Source of the DNA: Chitinophagales bacterium
GTDB lineage: Bacteria > Bacteroidota > Bacteroidia > Chitinophagales > Saprospiraceae
Direction: 5' to 3'
Length of the DNA: 64,000 bases
Assembly: GCA_017303475.1 (NCBI GenBank)
Contig: JAFLBO010000002.1
Coordinates: 186,001 to 250,000 of the forward strand
Shown: in pieces, positions 61,902 to 64,000 of the stretch
Layout: each line of letters starts with the position of its first letter
How positions within the stretch are numbered: the first letter of the stretch is position 1
Made by a program: the position numbers and the translations under genes
The notes under the pieces: generated by a model
Databases searched by the model: none
Seen by the model: only the letters and a program-made list of their open reading frames with translations
What the model was told of the DNA's origin: nothing

Positions 61902-62675
61902 CTATTTCCAGGTTTCGCCATGAGTTCGTTTCAGCGCATCCATCAGGTTTACTTTTTGTCGTCTGGACACTTCAATGCTATCGCCATTTTCCATGATCAG
62001 ATAGCCACCTTCTCCTTTTATATAGGTTTTCATGAAGTTCATGTTCACGATATGCTTCTTGTGTACCCGTACAAAATTGAAGCCGGTGAGTGCATCTTCA
62101 TATGCCTTGATGGTGCGACTGGCCGTAATCCGGTGTCCGCCGTTCAACAGGAAATGGGTGTAATTGTTTTCTGCTTCCAGGCGTGTGATATCCGATAAAC
62201 GCACGAAATGTACTCCATCCATGGCCGAAATACCAATTTTATTGAAAGCATTCGGGGCATTTGGATTGTATGTCTGCTGGAGTACTTCCAATCTTGCCTT
62301 GGTTTCGGTATTGCGCGGCTTAATCCGGCTTACAGCACGAATCAATTCTTCGCGCTCAATTGGTTTGGTTACATAATCGATGGCCGCAAATTCAAATGCC
62401 CGGATGGCATATTTATCAAAGGCTGTAACGAATATGATATCAAAGGGAGCTTCTTCCAATTGCTGGAGTGCCTGAAAAACCAGGCCATCCGGCAAACTGA
62501 TGTCCAAAAATGCAACATCAAAACGATTCTCGCGGTCATCCGCAAGTCGGAGAAAATCAGCATTTGAACCGCCTTCGGCCACCACATCAACTTCCGGGCA
62601 ACACATTCGCAGGAGGTTTTTCAGATTTTCGAGGCCTTCGGGTTCGTCTTCGATGATAAGTGCACGAGTGAGCAT
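61902..62675 (-). CDS. LytTR-family response regulator
   Basis: The 257-residue protein has a receiver domain (~1-120; acidic EDE at 9-11, phospho-acceptor Asp58 in VAFLDISLPD, Lys in DYVTKPIERE) and a C-terminal LytTR domain (~150-255; KHIVNMNFMKTYIKGEGGYL). It presumably works with a LytS-type kinase. No kinase is adjacent, so the orphan kinases at 6866 and 8798 (or genes outside) are possible partners. A small GC-rich CCGCCGATCAACATGCTCAC region upstream shows no clear promoter. Confidence 0.92.
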   Translation of the reverse strand: MLTRALIIEDEPEGLENLKNLLRMCCPEVDVVAEGGSNADFLRLADDRENRFDVAFLDISLPDGLVFQALQQLEEAPFDIIFVTAFDKYAIRAFEFAAIDYVTKPIEREELIRAVSRIKPRNTETKARLEVLQQTYNPNAPNAFNKIGISAMDGVHFVRLSDITRLEAENNYTHFLLNGGHRITASRTIKAYEDALTGFNFVRVHKKHIVNMNFMKTYIKGEGGYLIMENGDSIEVSRRQKVNLMDALKRTHGETWK

Positions 62676-62748
62676 GTTGATCGGCGGTTGATTGTTAATC
62701 GATGAAGGGGGAGTAGATTAGGGTAGCGCAAAAATCCACTTTTTATTC

Positions 62749-62788
62749 AAAAAAAAGCCCGTCGAAGTATAGATTAACTTCGACGGGC
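62749..62788 (-). terminator. Rho-independent terminator of the lytic transglycosylase gene
   Basis: Read on the minus strand, GCCCGTCGAAGT pairs with ACTTCGACGGGC (12 perfect pairs, 8-nt loop), followed by eight T residues (complement of 62749-62756). It lies 30 bp after the stop codon at 62819. Confidence 0.92.
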
Positions 62789-62818
62789 CTGAATGTAGCG
62801 TTTTTTGGAGAAATTACC

Positions 62819-64000
62819 TTAGTATTCTCTGATTTTGAGCCTGGAACCGAAGCGGACCTGGTCAAGATTATTCAATTTTCGCAGGCTTTCTACAGAGGTG
62901 GCGTAGAGTCGGGCTATATCTTCCAGCGATTCATTTCTGCGCACCGTATGGTACTGATACTGTTTAGGTGCGACAGGTTGTTCCTCTTTAAGGACTGCGG
63001 CAGATTGTCCGCCGGGCTTGGGTTTGCCACCGGAACTTGTATTTGGTTTGGTATTGGACGCAGGTTTAGCAACAGGAGCAGTGCTGCCGGAAGGCACTTC
63101 AATTCGCAGTCCGGAGTGTTTTTGTACATACACCGGGCGGTACAGTTTAATCATTTGACCTGGCTGTACGAAGTTGGACTCCATATCGTTCCAGGACTTG
63201 ATTTGCACACCTGATAGACCCAAACGGGCGGCAAACTGATCTACATGTTCCACTTCCTGGGGTTTGGCTTTGCTGATCCAGTAGCGGCCGTCGCCATTAT
63301 CGGCGCTGGTATATTTTTCAATGCTTTCCAGCTTGTATTTACGGGCGCTGCTCACAGAATTGAGGTAGCGGATAAAGGCTGGCATAACGCGTTGCGGAAC
63401 AATGACATAGTGGCCCTCGGTAGTAGGCGGAACATAATCGCGTTTAAAACCCGGGTTCAGTTCCTTGATTATCTCATAAGAAATACCCGTGGCATCGGCG
63501 ATATCGCGGAAAGAGATTCCTTCGTAGACATTGACAAAATCAGTGAGCTGGAGGTCGAGGTCTGGCTCATTAGGTGTTAGGCCGTGCAATTGGAAGTAAT
63601 TGCAGATATACGTTGCCGCAATAAAAGCAGGTACGTAGTTGCGGGTTTCGGCTGGGAGGAAGCGTTGGATACTCCAGAAATTACGGCTTCCAGCTCTGCG
63701 AATGGCGGCGTTTACCCTGCCGGCGCCGCTATTATAAGCAGCCAGGGCCAGGGCCCAGTCGTCAAATTGTTTGTACAGATCACGGAGATGTCGCGCAGCG
63801 GCGTCCGTACTTTTCACAGGATTGCTGCGGTCCTCAACGGCGCTGTTGGTTTTGAGGCCGTATTCGCTTCCGGTACTTGGCATGAACTGCCAGAGTCCGG
63901 TAGCGCCAACACGCGATACAGCTTTGGGATTAAGGGCAGATTCTACTACAGACAGGAATTTGAGGTCTTCAGGTACGCCATATTCCCGCATTTTAGCTTC
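62819..64000 (-). CDS. Lytic transglycosylase (GH23) with LysM domains, N-terminus cut by window edge
   Basis: The frame is open through 64000 on the minus strand (…EAKMREYGVPEDLKFLSVVE), so the ATG at 63991 is internal. The visible ~393 residues have the SLT/MltD catalytic Glu in SVVESALNPKAVSRVGATGL, then GLWQFMPSTG and AYNSGAGRVNAAI. A LysM-like region (~240-290, SWNDMESNFVQPGQMIKL), a Pro/Ser/Gly-rich linker and a clear C-terminal LysM (YHTVRRNESLEDIARLYATS) follow. It cleaves peptidoglycan glycans to anhydromuropeptides in the periplasm during wall remodelling. A strong terminator follows the gene. Confidence 0.93.
   Translation of the reverse strand, partial: EAKMREYGVPEDLKFLSVVESALNPKAVSRVGATGLWQFMPSTGSEYGLKTNSAVEDRSNPVKSTDAAARHLRDLYKQFDDWALALAAYNSGAGRVNAAIRRAGSRNFWSIQRFLPAETRNYVPAFIAATYICNYFQLHGLTPNEPDLDLQLTDFVNVYEGISFRDIADATGISYEIIKELNPGFKRDYVPPTTEGHYVIVPQRVMPAFIRYLNSVSSARKYKLESIEKYTSADNGDGRYWISKAKPQEVEHVDQFAARLGLSGVQIKSWNDMESNFVQPGQMIKLYRPVYVQKHSGLRIEVPSGSTAPVAKPASNTKPNTSSGGKPKPGGQSAAVLKEEQPVAPKQYQYHTVRRNESLEDIARLYATSVESLRKLNNLDQVRFGSRLKIREY

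Noticed and set aside
62819..63991. Complete lytic transglycosylase starting at 63991
   Set aside because: The frame stays open to the window edge and the catalytic domain is truncated at its N-terminal side, so the ATG is internal.

Overview
The window is a chromosomal segment of a Bacteroidota bacterium. Evidence for this is: secreted proteins with type IX secretion (T9SS) C-terminal sorting domains; a PorX regulator; LytS-type TPR histidine kinases with LytTR regulators; many FtsX-type permeases ending in LRSE/LKSE; an SDR-type threonine dehydrogenase; a DUF4340 protein; and TAnnTTTG promoter boxes with little use of Shine-Dalgarno sequences. Affiliation near the Saprospiria is a guess. 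No rRNA, tRNA, CRISPR array or complete insertion sequence was recognised.

Layout. 0-6.5 kb: two FtsX-type ABC permeases (one cut by the window edge), a secreted beta-lactamase-fold hydrolase and an AraC regulator. 6.9-19.1 kb: mostly minus-strand genes: two LytS-type kinases, an acetyltransferase/reductase pair, two lipoproteins, two paralogous T9SS cargo proteins and a LytTR regulator with its TPR kinase. 19.3-37.7 kb: mostly plus-strand genes: a DUF1624 membrane protein; a large ABC export region (MacA-like adaptor, two ATPases, three FtsX permeases, interrupted by a DUF4143 ATPase); then a sigma54-type response regulator, a bestrophin-like channel and a PAS histidine kinase. 37.8-46.4 kb: an unknown secreted protein, a dynamin-like GTPase, a candidate small RNA, PorX, a methyltransferase and a mosaic T9SS adhesin-like protein. 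46.4-64 kb: core and envelope genes: a metallopeptidase/beta-propeller protein, threonine dehydrogenase, a LOG protein, an M28 glutaminyl cyclase-like enzyme, an HtrA protease, a DUF4340 protein, RuvC, GlgC, GlgA, FtsY, a LytTR regulator and a LysM lytic transglycosylase cut by the right edge.

Likely cooperation. A palindrome of the form TGTCCGAAATCGGACA lies upstream of an FtsX permease gene (6.6 kb), the MacA-like adaptor gene (21.0 kb), another permease gene (30.6 kb, degenerate) and the sigma54-type regulator gene (33.8 kb). This predicts one autoregulated regulon controlling the export genes. Separately, GATGAA direct repeats exactly 21 bp apart stand before both T9SS paralogs next to the LytTR regulator, suggesting a second small regulon.

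The most striking feature is the intergenic DNA. Spacers hold 7-bp GGACGGT arrays, GTGA microsatellites, 9-bp GAGGCGCTG-type units and long near-perfect palindromes, including a 102-bp perfect palindrome with no spacer. These often start inside or right after the stop codons of the flanking genes. There are also two nearly identical ~160-bp MITE-like elements with 19-20 bp inverted ends, and a ~498-bp element with ~39-bp inverted ends.
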